64,000 nucleotides of DNA from positions 6,882,001-6,946,000 of the forward strand of contig OZ245894.1 in the NCBI GenBank assembly GCA_965229635.1, in the 5' to 3' direction. The translations under genes were made by a program, and so were the position numbers. Source of the DNA: BQJU01 sp965229635 (lineage in GTDB: Bacteria; Bacteroidota; Bacteroidia; Chitinophagales; Saprospiraceae). Of this stretch, positions 25,925-35,634 are shown in pieces (position 1 is the stretch's first letter; each line of letters begins with the position of its first letter). The notes beneath the pieces were generated by a model. The model was not told where the DNA came from. It was given only the letters and a program-made list of their open reading frames with translations, and did no database searches.

Positions 25925-27481
25925 ATGCCCATTTCTCAGGGAGACTTGCTGTTTTCATTGATTAAGTCACTCACCAAAGCGGAAAAGAGGAACTTTACGC
26001 TATACGTACGTCGCATCCAGAGTGAAGGCGATGTGAAATTTTTCCAGCTATTTGAAATTTTGGAAAAACAACACGAACTCGATGAGCGGGCCGCAATGAG
26101 CAGACTTGAAGAGACGAGTAAAAGCAAATTTTCCAACCTCAAACGCCATTTGTACCAACATATTCTCACGTGTCTGCGACTCATTCACATCAGCAAACAA
26201 ATTGATATTCAGGTTCGGGAATTGGTCGATTACGCACAGGTACTCTACGGGCGAGGGCTTTACATTCAGGCCCTGAAAATTTTGAGCCGCACAAAATCCA
26301 TGGCTCGCACACACAACCTGGACCTCCTGCATCTTGAGATTGTGGAATTTGAGAAGAAAATTGAATCGCGACACATTACTCGCAGTACCACCGACCGCAT
26401 TAACGAATTGCAGGATGAAGCCCGGAAACGCGCTGATATTACCGAGCATATTATCAACTGGTCCAACCTGAAATTGCATCTGCAGCGCCTGTTCATCCTC
26501 CATGGCCACGCCCACGATGAAATGGATCGCAAAAAGATCAAGTCGAAATATGAGCATTATTTTTTGGAGGTAAATCCCGAAAAACACACTTTTTTCGAAA
26601 AAATCTATTTCTATCAGTCTCTATATTGGTACCATTACATCCTGCTCAATATTGAACAGTGTCACTTGTATGCCCAAAAATGGACAGACCTATATCGGGA
26701 GAATCCCAATATGATTGCCGAGGATGTAGACATTTACATGATGGGGCTCAACCACTTGCTGTCTACCTCCTTCTTTCTGCGAGACTATAACACTTTCTCG
26801 GATACACTGGCCCGGTTAGAGCGTTTTCGGGAAGAAACCTATCCTCGATTTAATCCCAATTCAAAAATCTTCTCCTTCCTGTATGTACACCAGGGTCGGC
26901 TGAACAAGTGCTTCATGAATGGGCAGTTTAAACAGGGGCTGGAGCTGGTTCCCCGTACGCTATTGCGCATCAAACGCTATGGCTCACGCATTGACCCACA
27001 TAAATTACAAATTTTATATTACAAGATTGCCTGGTTGTATATGGGAGCTGGCCAACCGGGCGAGGCAATTGAGTACCTCAATAAGATTATTCACTCCGAC
27101 TCGGCTCACTTGCGGGAAGATATTAAGGCTTTCGCCGAATTGGTCTTGCTGATGGCCCATTTTGACCTCAACAATTTTGATATCCTGGATTACCTGGTGA
27201 CCTCTACCGGCAGAAGATTTGCTCAGCTAAAAGACCCTAGTCCCCTGCTGCTAAAAACCCTCGATTTTTTTCGGCAAACCACCAGGCTGGACCCACAGAA
27301 GGTTCGCCAACGTATGCAGGAATTTCACCGTGAACTCCAGGAACTGGAACAAGATCCTTTCCAGCGCCGTTCCTTCACCTACCTCGACGTAACCTCCTGG
27401 CTGGAAGGTAAAATCAAACAACGGCCTTTACAGGAAATTGTACGCCAGAAATTTGAGCAACGCGCATCTATCAAAAGTTAA
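25925..27481 (+). CDS. Unknown helical-repeat protein (TPR-like)
   Basis: 518 residues, no signal peptide or membrane segment. The whole length is rich in amphipathic helices, with TPR-like pairs such as LYIQALKILSRTKSMARTHN and ILYYKIAWLYMGAGQPGEAI. The N-terminus (LLFSLIKSLTKAEKRNFTLY) matches a family I recall from Bacteroidota as conserved hypothetical proteins. It is probably a cytoplasmic scaffold. Its last 11 bases overlap the 3' end of the convergent glycosyltransferase gene. Confidence 0.8.
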   Translation: MPISQGDLLFSLIKSLTKAEKRNFTLYVRRIQSEGDVKFFQLFEILEKQHELDERAAMSRLEETSKSKFSNLKRHLYQHILTCLRLIHISKQIDIQVRELVDYAQVLYGRGLYIQALKILSRTKSMARTHNLDLLHLEIVEFEKKIESRHITRSTTDRINELQDEARKRADITEHIINWSNLKLHLQRLFILHGHAHDEMDRKKIKSKYEHYFLEVNPEKHTFFEKIYFYQSLYWYHYILLNIEQCHLYAQKWTDLYRENPNMIAEDVDIYMMGLNHLLSTSFFLRDYNTFSDTLARLERFREETYPRFNPNSKIFSFLYVHQGRLNKCFMNGQFKQGLELVPRTLLRIKRYGSRIDPHKLQILYYKIAWLYMGAGQPGEAIEYLNKIIHSDSAHLREDIKAFAELVLLMAHFDLNNFDILDYLVTSTGRRFAQLKDPSPLLLKTLDFFRQTTRLDPQKVRQRMQEFHRELQELEQDPFQRRSFTYLDVTSWLEGKIKQRPLQEIVRQKFEQRASIKS

Positions 27482-29036
27482 ACTCCGCTTTCTCTTCCCG
27501 GGCAATTCGTTTCCACGCTTCTTCAACATCTTCTCGCGGCTGTCGCACATGCCAAATGTATCCCGGATCGCGGGCATAGGGGTCAGTGATGCTGTCTTTG
27601 AATTCCGTGATTTCGAAATATTGAGAGTCCTCCAAAAAGCGGTCGTCAATGATGATCTGCTGGTTAAAACTGGCCGAATCCGGCGCCCAGATCATAAAAC
27701 TGCTATTAAAGCTGTAGGCCTCCGGCAAATTGTACTTCTTGCGGTAATAATTCACGGCTCCTACGTGGCCATAACTACCGCCGTAAATCATACAATTGGC
27801 CTGATCCTCGGGTGAGAGACTATGGTAGACCTTGCTGACATTGACTACGGTTTGCTCCCAGCCGCGCATATCGGCATAGTCTTGCGGCAACTCATGCAGG
27901 CGTCCATCTTCCCAAACCAAGGGCGCTTCAAGGTTAAACTTTTCACGCATCATTTGGCCGTAAGCCAACATCCGCTCCGCCGGAAAAATCGGTAATCCGT
28001 ACGGGATCAATGGTAATTCGATTAGGAAAAGCAGCACAACGAAACCATAACTAAGTGGCCGCCATACCTTCGACAACCACTGCTCCCAGGCGATACCACC
28101 GGCTGCCATCAACATCGGATAGGCGCCGATAACGTAATAACTTTTACCACTAAGGTACAGCAACAATAAAATGACAAAAATGTAGGCAAAAGCCAATGGC
28201 CGGTAAGGCCTTAGTCTTGCCGCAAACAGTAGAAAAAATAACCCCGGTAGCCATACCAGGAGCCCCGCTGCGTGAAAAAGTAATTGGGCTACAAGGAAAC
28301 CCCGGGTATCCACATTGACCAGCTGTGTTTGACTCAAATCGAGCATGTGAGCCACCACCGGCCAGTTGTGATGCCATTGCCAAAGTAAGTTTGGCAGAAA
28401 AATAATAAAGGCAATACCTAAAGCGATGTAGGGATAGCGGGTGGCCAACCATTTGCGCTGTGAGCTTAGCAGTAGTGCAGGCAATAGTGCCGCGTAAAAG
28501 AAAGCAATAGAGTATTTTGTCATCATACCAATACCGGCTACCAATCCGATCCAGTACCAAAGACGGGCATCCCCGGTACGAATCAGGCGAACAACGAGGA
28601 AGGCGGTGACCAGCCACCAGAATTGATTAAAACTTACGGGTTGAAAAAGGCCATTGCTACGCATAAAGGCCATGGACAGGATAAAAGCCAGCATGGCCAT
28701 GGCCTGTGCCCAGCGTTTGCCGCCCATTTCTTTGGTCATCTGTCCAAGAATATAGACACTAATGGCACCGATCAGTGAAGGAAAGAAGCGGATGATTTCC
28801 ACACTACCACCCAGCGATAAAGCCAATTTGGCAATGACCGCAATGAAGGGAGGCACTTCCATATATCCCCACCCCAAATGTTCTCCCTGAGCGAGGTAGA
28901 GGTAAGCATCACGGTGCAAGCCGTAATTGCTATTGGTCAACAGGTGCATCAATAATTTCACGAAAGCAAAGGAGAGCAGGAAATAATCCAACGAAAACCG
29001 CTTGTTGGATTGGGTCAATTTTTCGGTGTCCGACAT
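27471..29036 (-). CDS. GT39-like membrane glycosyltransferase
   Basis: 521 residues from MSDTEK; an ATG 24 bases upstream (29060) is an alternative. It has about 10-11 membrane helices. The first periplasmic loop NSNYGLHRDAYLYLAQGEHLGWGYMEVPPF carries the acidic residue and the WGYMEVPP block of ArnT/PMT-type (PMT_2) enzymes that move sugars from polyprenyl phosphates to lipids or proteins. The C-terminal part from about residue 370 is soluble, with YDNGRL-type features replaced by WEDGRLHELPQDYADM. The acceptor is unknown. It lies downstream of the efflux operon, beyond that operon's terminator. Confidence 0.87.
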   Translation of the reverse strand: MSDTEKLTQSNKRFSLDYFLLSFAFVKLLMHLLTNSNYGLHRDAYLYLAQGEHLGWGYMEVPPFIAVIAKLALSLGGSVEIIRFFPSLIGAISVYILGQMTKEMGGKRWAQAMAMLAFILSMAFMRSNGLFQPVSFNQFWWLVTAFLVVRLIRTGDARLWYWIGLVAGIGMMTKYSIAFFYAALLPALLLSSQRKWLATRYPYIALGIAFIIFLPNLLWQWHHNWPVVAHMLDLSQTQLVNVDTRGFLVAQLLFHAAGLLVWLPGLFFLLFAARLRPYRPLAFAYIFVILLLLYLSGKSYYVIGAYPMLMAAGGIAWEQWLSKVWRPLSYGFVVLLFLIELPLIPYGLPIFPAERMLAYGQMMREKFNLEAPLVWEDGRLHELPQDYADMRGWEQTVVNVSKVYHSLSPEDQANCMIYGGSYGHVGAVNYYRKKYNLPEAYSFNSSFMIWAPDSASFNQQIIIDDRFLEDSQYFEITEFKDSITDPYARDPGYIWHVRQPREDVEEAWKRIAREEKAEFNF

Positions 29037-29134
29037 CGATGTGGTGTGTTTTTTATACAAGATGCGGAATTGCCGCTACTTCCCCCTCTTTGAAACGGCA
29101 AAATTTAGAAAACAATCAAATCACCCCCCCCAAA

Positions 29135-29170
29135 TCAAAAGGGGAAGGACAAACAATGCTGACCTTCCCC
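29135..29170 (-). terminator. Terminator of the RND efflux operon
   Basis: On the minus strand GGGGAAGG (29170-29163) pairs with CCTTCCCC (29148-29141), followed by TTTTGATTTG. It lies just after the stop of the RND pump gene. Confidence 0.8.
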
Positions 29171-29186
29171 AGTAGAAAAAATACAC

Positions 29187-32100
29187 CTAAAACCCTAAAT
29201 TATCATTATGCCCGACAGGCTGTAAATTCCTCTTTTCTTCCCTTTTACTGCGCCAGCGGGCAATTTTTTCCTGAATACTATCCACCAACCGGTACATGAC
29301 CGGTACAATAATCATAGTCAGAATCATCGAACTGGTCAATCCACCAATCAATACCCAGGCCAACCCATTTTTCCATTCGGAACCAGCACCGGTTGCAATG
29401 GCAATCGGAATCATGGCAATGACCATGGCGATGGTGGTCATCAAAATAGGACGGAAGCGCTCCAGGGTGCCTTCCACAACCGCCTGAAAGGGGTCCATGC
29501 CTTCTGCTTTCAGCTGGTTGACGAAGTCGACGATCAGAATGGCGTTTTTCACCACCAGTCCTACCAACATGATCAAGCCCAACATCCCGAAAATACTCAT
29601 GTTCTCCATGGCCATGGCGAGCGCCAGCAAGGCACCAATCAAGGCTACCGGGATTGAAAACATCACCACAAATGGATATACGTAACTATCGTACAATGCC
29701 ACCATGATCAGGTAAACCAGCAGGATAGAGGTAAACAAGGCCGTAAACAGACTGCCGAAAGCTTCTGCCTGATTTTCCAGGTCGCCACCGGTACTGACAG
29801 TGATTCCCGAAGGAACATCCAGTTGAGCAATGCCATCCTGAATTTCCTGGCCCACGGTACCTACCGGACGGCCCACCACCTGCGATTCTATAGTCAGCGA
29901 AGTAATTTTATCCTTTCGTTCCAGACGGGCGGCTCCGGTACTTGACGTTACATTGGCAAACTGACTCAATTTGATCAATTCACCTTTGCTGTTCTGAAAA
30001 GTCAACTCCTCAATATCCTTGATATTCCGACGATCAAAAGCATCGATCTGCACACGGATATCGTATTCGTATTCGCCATCTTTAAAGCGTGTATCGGTAT
30101 TTCCGGTAAAGGCATTCTGCATGGTGGCACCAACGCGGTCGAGGGTCAGGCCTAAATCGGCCATGCGCTCGCGGTTGATGTCTACGCTAATTTCTGGGTT
30201 TCCTCCCTCCACAGTGCTTTCTACTTCGGCGGTACCGGGCACTTTTTTCATCACCTCCTGCACTTGTTCGCTGAAAGTCAGCAGTTCGTCCAGGTCTGAT
30301 CCCTGCAAGATAATTTGCACCGGTGCCTGGCTGCCATTGCCTACCATACTTACTGCCGCTGCCGACAATTTCACACCGGGCACTTTCTCCTGAAGGGAAT
30401 GTTTTGTTTTACTGGCAAACTGCTTGGAGTTTAGCGCCCTTTCCTCTGCCGGCACCAGTTTTACGTTGACCGTACTGAGGTAGGACGCTGAAGTATTGCC
30501 ATCACTCCCCTGCCCTACCGTGGTAAACACATTGACTACGGCCGGATCATTCAACAGAAATTCTTCCACCTGCTGGGTTACATAATTGGTTTGCTCCAAT
30601 GGAGTCTCCTTGGGCAATTCTATTTCTACCAAAAATTCTCCGTTATCACCAGATGAGGCAAATTCGGCTCCAATGAAACCTCCTGTCAGCAATCCGAAGG
30701 ATGCCACTACCATTGCAAAGATGCCCAATATTGTCACTAATTTGTGCCGAAGCGACCAGTGGAGTGCCGAGCGATAGGCCTCCTTAAAACTATTGATCAG
30801 GTTTTCAAACTGAATCAGAATCCAGTCCAGCGGCTTGTTGGCATTGAGGTGGCTCAATTTGGTAAACCGCGAAGCCAAAAATGGCGTCAGGGTGAAAGAT
30901 ACCAGCAAACTGATAATGGTGGCCGCCACAACAACCAGGGAAAACTGCCGCAACAGGTCGGCTACAATACCAGATACCAGACCAATCGGCAAAAATACCA
31001 CCACTATCACCAGTGTAATCGAAGTTACTGAAAGTCCGATTTCCCTCCAGGTATCTACCGATGCTTCCCAGGCGCTGCTGCCCTTTTCCATCCGGGCGTG
31101 AATATTTTCAAGCACCACAATACTGTCATCTACCAGAATACCTACTACCAACGACAAGGCCAGCAAAGTCATGAGGTTGAGCGTAAAGCCCGCCAGACTC
31201 ATGACTGCAAAGGTCGAAATAATCGATACCGGAATGGCCACCATGACAATCACTGCGTTGCGCAAATTGTGCAGGAAAAACAACATGATCAAAGCCACAA
31301 GAATGACCGCCAGAAAGAGGTCATGAATCACGGAATCAGCGGCCTCCAAAGTAAAGATGGAACTATCCTGTGCAATTTCAAACTTCAAATTTTGACCGGC
31401 ATAGCGTTGTTCCAGTTCGGCCGTTTTCTTGCGCACCTGTTCGCTCACTTCCACGGTATTGCCATCACTTTGTTTGGTGATGGTAATCCCCAATGAGTTG
31501 CGACCATTAATGCGGTTGATGGTTTCTGTTTCCTTTTTGGTATCGTACACCTCTGCTACATCCTTGAGGTATACTGCCGAGCCATCAGGCATGGTTTTAA
31601 TTACCAGGTTCCGCATTTCATTGAGCCCCTTAATCTTTCCCGATAAGCGCACCAGGATATCCTGTTCTTCATTTTGTACACTCCCCGTTGGAAAATCCAG
31701 GTTAGCCCTCGAAATCGCCTGGGAAACTTCCAGAATCGACAAGCCGTAATAGTTCAACATGTTGCCATCTACGTTGACCTCAATTTCCCGTTTTTGCGCG
31801 CCCACTATATTGACCTCCGCCACTCCTTCAATCCGGGCCAATTCGGGCTGTAGGCGGTTTTCAAAAAGGTCAGTAAAGGCCACCTCATCCATATCGGAGG
31901 TAGCACCCAAACGCATGATGGGCATTTCATCAAATGAGAATTTCCCAATACTGGGATCCTTTACATCTTCTGGCAAATCGACCAAAATGGCGTCGATCTT
32001 ACGCTGCGCATCCTGCATAGCGAGGTCAATATTGGCCCCGTATTTCAGCTCTACGATGACTGTGGAAAAACTTTCCTGTGAGATGGCCTGTGTGCTTTCA

Positions 32101-32330
32101 ATATTTTCCAGAGAAGACACCGCGTCCTCAATCTTTTTAGTAACCGAGTTTTCTACCTCAGCCGGTGATGCGCCGGGATAGACGGTGGTAATGGTCAGTA
32201 CGGGCGCATTGATCTCGGGCAGCAATTCGTAGGTAAGGTTTTGGTACCCCACCAGCCCGAAGAAGCAAAATATGGTGAATAAAACGACTACCAGAGTGGG
32301 CCGTTTTACTGATAATTCTGTGATTGACAT
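29187..32330 (-). CDS. RND-family efflux pump permease (AcrB/HAE-1 type)
   Basis: 1047 residues, the usual size. It starts MSITELSVKRPTLVVVLFTI, followed by the periplasmic porter segment YPGASPAEVENSVT. The proton-relay pair is in VGILVDDSIVVLENI in helix 4, and the C-terminal repeat has LVGLVVKNAILIVDFVN. It exports toxic compounds from the periplasm or inner membrane by proton antiport, in a trimer with the adaptor and TolC-type channel encoded upstream. It is the last gene of the operon. The gap from the adaptor gene (102 bases) contains a large hairpin. Confidence 0.96.
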   Translation of the reverse strand: MSITELSVKRPTLVVVLFTIFCFFGLVGYQNLTYELLPEINAPVLTITTVYPGASPAEVENSVTKKIEDAVSSLENIESTQAISQESFSTVIVELKYGANIDLAMQDAQRKIDAILVDLPEDVKDPSIGKFSFDEMPIMRLGATSDMDEVAFTDLFENRLQPELARIEGVAEVNIVGAQKREIEVNVDGNMLNYYGLSILEVSQAISRANLDFPTGSVQNEEQDILVRLSGKIKGLNEMRNLVIKTMPDGSAVYLKDVAEVYDTKKETETINRINGRNSLGITITKQSDGNTVEVSEQVRKKTAELEQRYAGQNLKFEIAQDSSIFTLEAADSVIHDLFLAVILVALIMLFFLHNLRNAVIVMVAIPVSIISTFAVMSLAGFTLNLMTLLALSLVVGILVDDSIVVLENIHARMEKGSSAWEASVDTWREIGLSVTSITLVIVVVFLPIGLVSGIVADLLRQFSLVVVAATIISLLVSFTLTPFLASRFTKLSHLNANKPLDWILIQFENLINSFKEAYRSALHWSLRHKLVTILGIFAMVVASFGLLTGGFIGAEFASSGDNGEFLVEIELPKETPLEQTNYVTQQVEEFLLNDPAVVNVFTTVGQGSDGNTSASYLSTVNVKLVPAEERALNSKQFASKTKHSLQEKVPGVKLSAAAVSMVGNGSQAPVQIILQGSDLDELLTFSEQVQEVMKKVPGTAEVESTVEGGNPEISVDINRERMADLGLTLDRVGATMQNAFTGNTDTRFKDGEYEYDIRVQIDAFDRRNIKDIEELTFQNSKGELIKLSQFANVTSSTGAARLERKDKITSLTIESQVVGRPVGTVGQEIQDGIAQLDVPSGITVSTGGDLENQAEAFGSLFTALFTSILLVYLIMVALYDSYVYPFVVMFSIPVALIGALLALAMAMENMSIFGMLGLIMLVGLVVKNAILIVDFVNQLKAEGMDPFQAVVEGTLERFRPILMTTIAMVIAMIPIAIATGAGSEWKNGLAWVLIGGLTSSMILTMIIVPVMYRLVDSIQEKIARWRSKREEKRNLQPVGHNDNLGF

Positions 32331-32348
32331 TTTTTAGGAATTTAAATA

Positions 32349-32407
32349 GAAACCTCCCTTCTCTTTTGCAAACGTAAGGGGGAATGCTCCATCGAATGGG
32401 AGGTTTC
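32349..32407. repeat. Intercistronic stem-loop between adaptor and pump genes
   Basis: GAAACCTCCC at 32349-32358 is an exact inverted match to GGGAGGTTTC at 32398-32407. The enclosed 39 bases contain a second CCCTT/AAGGG pairing. In the transcript this forms a long stem-loop between two operon genes, which could set relative expression or mRNA stability. Confidence 0.7.
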
Positions 32408-32432
32408 AAGACTTATGAAATGATCTTCCTGC

Positions 32433-33527
32433 TTAGCGCTGTGGGATCGTCGCTTCAACCTCTTGCATGATCTTGATGCGCTTGCCATCTTCCAGGTTGA
32501 TCTGACCAGTAACCACAATCTGATCGCCTTCTTTGAGGCCATCCAGAATGATCACTTTATCTTCCACGATTTCTCCGACCTGTACCGGTGTGAGCTTCAC
32601 GTGATTGCCATCAACCAGATACACCTGGGGGTTTTTCACACTGCCTTCGATACTCTTTCTGGGTACAAAAAGCGCGTACCGGGTCTCAGTCTGTGGTGCA
32701 ATTTTCACCGTACCGTACATGCCGGCCTTTAGCGGAAAGGCACGATCATTAGGCAACTCAATCTCCACTTCATACTTTCTGCCGGCATCCGCCTGAACAC
32801 TGATGAGGCTCACCTGTCCGGTGAAGGTGTGATCGGGATAAACTTCGGTTTGAATGGATACGGACTGCCCTTTTTCGATCTTGATAATCTCCGTTTCCGG
32901 TACCTTTACAACCATCTTCAGCAGACTGACATCTACCACAGTGGCCAGCGGGGCACCGGGGGTGGCAAAGCTGCCTTCCTCCACATTGAGTTCCTTCACA
33001 ATACCAGTCATTGGAGAGCGCACGGTGGTATATTTCAGTTGCTGTTCGATAGCGGTGACATTGGTTCCGGCGTTTTCCATGCCAAGTTTTATTTCTTCGT
33101 ACTGAAGCTGACTTACGGCACCGGCTTTGACCAGGCGTTCAAAACGTTCTACGTCTTTCTGTGCTTTTTGCAGAGAAGCATTGGCTGTAGCCAATTGTGA
33201 CTGAAGGCCCGTATCGTCAATTTTGGCAATCACTTGCCCTTTGCTAATATTTTGCCCTTCACTAATGGCCAGGCTGGTGATACGTCCCTGTGCCTCGGCA
33301 ATGATGGATAGCTCTTTTCGTGCCTCAAAATTACCGGTTAGGCTCAAGGTATTATCAACTTCGAGCTTTTCCACGGTCGCTACTTTTACGGGTACTTCTG
33401 TGACCACTTCCTCCTTCACCTGGGCATTCTCCTCAATGACGCTTTTGTTGTGACTTAGCGTAGAAAAAATCCAGTAGGCAATGCCGACAATGGCTAGAAT
33501 CGCAATGGCTGATTTAATATATTTCAT
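32433..33527 (-). CDS. RND periplasmic adaptor (membrane fusion protein)
   Basis: 364 residues. It has an N-terminal membrane anchor (AIAILAIVGIAYWIFSTL), then the lipoyl/barrel-sandwich motif GRITSLAISEGQNISKGQVIAKID and its mirror RSPMTGIVKELNVEEGSFA, separated by a coiled-coil hairpin of about 60 residues (LQSQLATANASLQKAQKDVE). Beta-barrel and membrane-proximal domains follow (VSIQTEVYPDHTFTGQVSLIS, ALFVPRKSI). It bridges the pump and the TolC-like channel. It is 39 bases downstream of the channel gene. Confidence 0.94.
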   Translation of the reverse strand: MKYIKSAIAILAIVGIAYWIFSTLSHNKSVIEENAQVKEEVVTEVPVKVATVEKLEVDNTLSLTGNFEARKELSIIAEAQGRITSLAISEGQNISKGQVIAKIDDTGLQSQLATANASLQKAQKDVERFERLVKAGAVSQLQYEEIKLGMENAGTNVTAIEQQLKYTTVRSPMTGIVKELNVEEGSFATPGAPLATVVDVSLLKMVVKVPETEIIKIEKGQSVSIQTEVYPDHTFTGQVSLISVQADAGRKYEVEIELPNDRAFPLKAGMYGTVKIAPQTETRYALFVPRKSIEGSVKNPQVYLVDGNHVKLTPVQVGEIVEDKVIILDGLKEGDQIVVTGQINLEDGKRIKIMQEVEATIPQR

Positions 33528-33566
33528 TAGATTTTTTTTGTCTTGTTTAAAAAATGGATGAAAAGA

Positions 33567-34922
33567 TTACTGAATGAGTGTGGTCAAACGGCCTGTAGCC
33601 TTTAAGTGATCCAGCTCCGCCAGGTGCAGTTGCAACAGCGCAGTCAAATACTGGGTTTGAGCTTCCTTTAGGCTGGTTTCGGCATTGAGCAATTCGGTCA
33701 GTGGTGCCACTCCTTCCTGATAGGAAAGTAAGGTCACACTGTACAATTCTTCGGCCAGTTCCATATTGGCATTTTGCTGGCGAATCAGGGCCTGATTGAG
33801 CTGCACCTTGTCATTGGCATTGATAAAATCCATTTTCGCTGCCATCGTTGCCTGTCGGATATCCAGACGCAATTGGTCTTGTCTGATCAGACTTTGCTGC
33901 ACCTGATTTTTCTTTTGAAAACCATCAAAAATGGGTACAGACAGGGTCAATCCCCAGGCTCCGGTCCAAAAGCCATTGACGGTTTCTTCATTGCTAAACA
34001 ACTTGTCAGTTTGAGATTGGTAGCCATATTGAGCAAAAGCGGAAAGGCTTGGATAATAGCCAGCTTTAATATTTTCCTGTTCCAGCAAGTTGAGCTCCTG
34101 CTGTTTTTGCAACAGCATCAGATTGGTATTTTCTGACAGTTGCAGTTGTGTGCTCAATTGGTACTGCTGATCCTCTTCCACATATTCAGCGATCTGCAGG
34201 TCCTTGTTCATATCCATCCCGATGTAAAACTTCAGCAGGTTCAATTGTTGGTCGTAATTCAGGTCAACATTTTGCTTTTCGGTCAACAGGTTGGTGCGAT
34301 TTACGATCAGTTGATCCACATCAATCTTTTTGACCAGACCTTCTTCGTATTGCACCCTGGTGATGTCGAGCAATTGGTTGATACGTGCCAGGTTAGCATC
34401 GAGAATGTCCTTTTGTCGATGAGTGATCTGCAATTGCAGATAAAGTTGGGACACATTATACAAGAGTTCTTCCTTGGTTTGGAACGTGGCCAACTTGTAC
34501 AATTCACGGCTTGCCCCGGCAGCTTTCAGGCCAGTGAAAAAGGATTTGTTGTAAAGCAACTGGTTTACCTGCAGCGTACCGGAGGAATTAAAACGGGTGC
34601 CAAATTTAACGGCAATGCTCTGACCGGGTTGTCCGAAGAAATCTCCCGGCAAAATCTGGCTGGGCAAGGCAAAATTATCGGTAAATTGTCCAGAAGCAGA
34701 CACCTGTGGTAAGCCGCTTGCCTTTACTTCCTTGATCTGGTACTCTCCTGCCAATTCGTCCATACGGGCCTTTTGCAGGCCGGGGTTGTTTTTAAGTGCA
34801 AAGCTCAGACAGTCTTCCAATTTCATCGGTTCCTCCGGCGCATATTGGGCAAACAGGGTTTGGCTCGCTACACTTAAAAGGATCAAACAGCCAAGCAACC
34901 CTTTATGCAAAATCATCTTCAT
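33567..34922 (-). CDS. TolC-family outer-membrane efflux channel
   Basis: 451 residues with signal peptide GLLGCLILLSVASQTLFAQ. Two tandem OEP repeats are seen, each with long coiled-coil helices. The first begins MKLEDCLSFALKNNPGLQKAR and the second contains the typical YYPSLSAFAQYGYQ and SVPIFDGFQKKNQVQQ. TolC-type proteins form trimeric channels across the outer membrane and periplasm. It is the first structural gene of the efflux operon, 127 bases after the GbsR-type regulator, with an operator-like dyad in the gap. Confidence 0.94.
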   Translation of the reverse strand: MKMILHKGLLGCLILLSVASQTLFAQYAPEEPMKLEDCLSFALKNNPGLQKARMDELAGEYQIKEVKASGLPQVSASGQFTDNFALPSQILPGDFFGQPGQSIAVKFGTRFNSSGTLQVNQLLYNKSFFTGLKAAGASRELYKLATFQTKEELLYNVSQLYLQLQITHRQKDILDANLARINQLLDITRVQYEEGLVKKIDVDQLIVNRTNLLTEKQNVDLNYDQQLNLLKFYIGMDMNKDLQIAEYVEEDQQYQLSTQLQLSENTNLMLLQKQQELNLLEQENIKAGYYPSLSAFAQYGYQSQTDKLFSNEETVNGFWTGAWGLTLSVPIFDGFQKKNQVQQSLIRQDQLRLDIRQATMAAKMDFINANDKVQLNQALIRQQNANMELAEELYSVTLLSYQEGVAPLTELLNAETSLKEAQTQYLTALLQLHLAELDHLKATGRLTTLIQ

Positions 34923-35012
34923 TTCTTGAGTTTTTAAAATTTTTGGATGTTCAGTTGATAATTGTATAGTTGCTTCATACAGAATAAACTAATTGGTTCA
35001 TAACTTATTGTT

Positions 35013-35034
35013 TAGTTCTTAAACAAAAGAACTA
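35013..35034. promoter_or_regulatory. Operator-like dyad before the tolC-type gene
   Basis: TAGTTCT-N8-AGAACTA, 22 bases, a perfect 7-bp dyad. It has the same arm sequence and spacing as the site before the regulator gene at 35573-35594, which suggests one regulator binds both. Confidence 0.7.
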
Positions 35035-35049
35035 TTGAGGCAAAAAAAA

Positions 35050-35532
35050 TTATTCTGCTACATACGTTTCTTCAAATTCCTTGATCAGGTCTGGTAATTT
35101 CTCCCCCAAGAAATGATGAAAAGCCAAAAGGCGCTCAATATCGTTGTTAAAGTCAAGATACTTACTGTCACTTCGCAATTCCAATACTTTCTCCAGAAAT
35201 GTCTCAACTTCCTTGATCTTGAATAAATCTTTTTTAGCCATCGTCAGCCAGTTTCCCAAATTAATCCGGAAGTAACGCTTGCGATCTCCACTAAAGGTGA
35301 TATATCCAACAATTCCAGTATCCATCAACTTTTGCAGTGCATTACTGATTGCACTCTTACTTGCCGATAGAAACTCCTGGATTTCGTAAAAGGACCGGTA
35401 AGGAGGCTCTGACAATAACAAATAAGCCAAAACCCGACCTGGCATCGGCGACATGCCCCGTTGTTCCATCACTACTCCCACCTCTTCTACCAGCTTCTTT
35501 ATTTCTTGCATTTTAGTTGTTTCCTGTGCCAT
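35050..35532 (-). CDS. GbsR/MarR-family transcriptional regulator
   Basis: 160 residues (a second start at residue 8, MQEIKK, is possible). It has the winged-helix core MPGRVLAYLLLSEPPYRSFYEIQEFLSASKSAISNALQKLMDTGIVGYITFSGDRKRYFRIN, followed by helical dimerisation sequence. The GbsR type of MarR protein often controls transport or efflux genes. Its position at the head of the tolC-adaptor-pump operon, and a dyad shared by its own promoter and the tolC leader, point to autoregulation and control of the pump, probably as a repressor that responds to a pump substrate. Confidence 0.9.
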   Translation of the reverse strand: MAQETTKMQEIKKLVEEVGVVMEQRGMSPMPGRVLAYLLLSEPPYRSFYEIQEFLSASKSAISNALQKLMDTGIVGYITFSGDRKRYFRINLGNWLTMAKKDLFKIKEVETFLEKVLELRSDSKYLDFNNDIERLLAFHHFLGEKLPDLIKEFEETYVAE

Positions 35533-35552
35533 TTCTTACTTGTTTACAAGCA

Positions 35553-35583
35553 CAAAGATACATTACTTTTTTTAGTTCTGCAA
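35553..35583 (-). promoter_or_regulatory. Promoter of the GbsR-type regulator
   Basis: On the minus strand TTG (35583-35581) is followed after exactly 20 bases by TATCTTTG (35560-35553), the Bacteroidota -33/-7 pattern. The operator-like dyad 35573-35594 covers the -33 element, the expected arrangement for repression. Confidence 0.75.
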
Positions 35584-35594
35584 TAAGAGAACCA
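35573..35594. promoter_or_regulatory. Operator-like dyad over the regulator promoter
   Basis: TAGTTCT-N8-AGAACCA, 22 bases. It differs from the 35013-35034 site by one base in the arms. It overlaps the -33 element of the regulator promoter. Confidence 0.7.
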
Positions 35595-35634
35595 ATTTTT
35601 CTGAAAAAACTTACTCTGGAAAGAATTACAAGGA

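Noticed and set aside
26048..26587. 179-codon open frame on the minus strand
   Set aside because: Antisense to the helical-repeat protein at 25925-27481.
34140..34712. 190-codon open frame on the plus strand
   Set aside because: Antisense to the TolC-type gene; the hydrophobic Gln/Leu pattern is the complement of its coiled coils.
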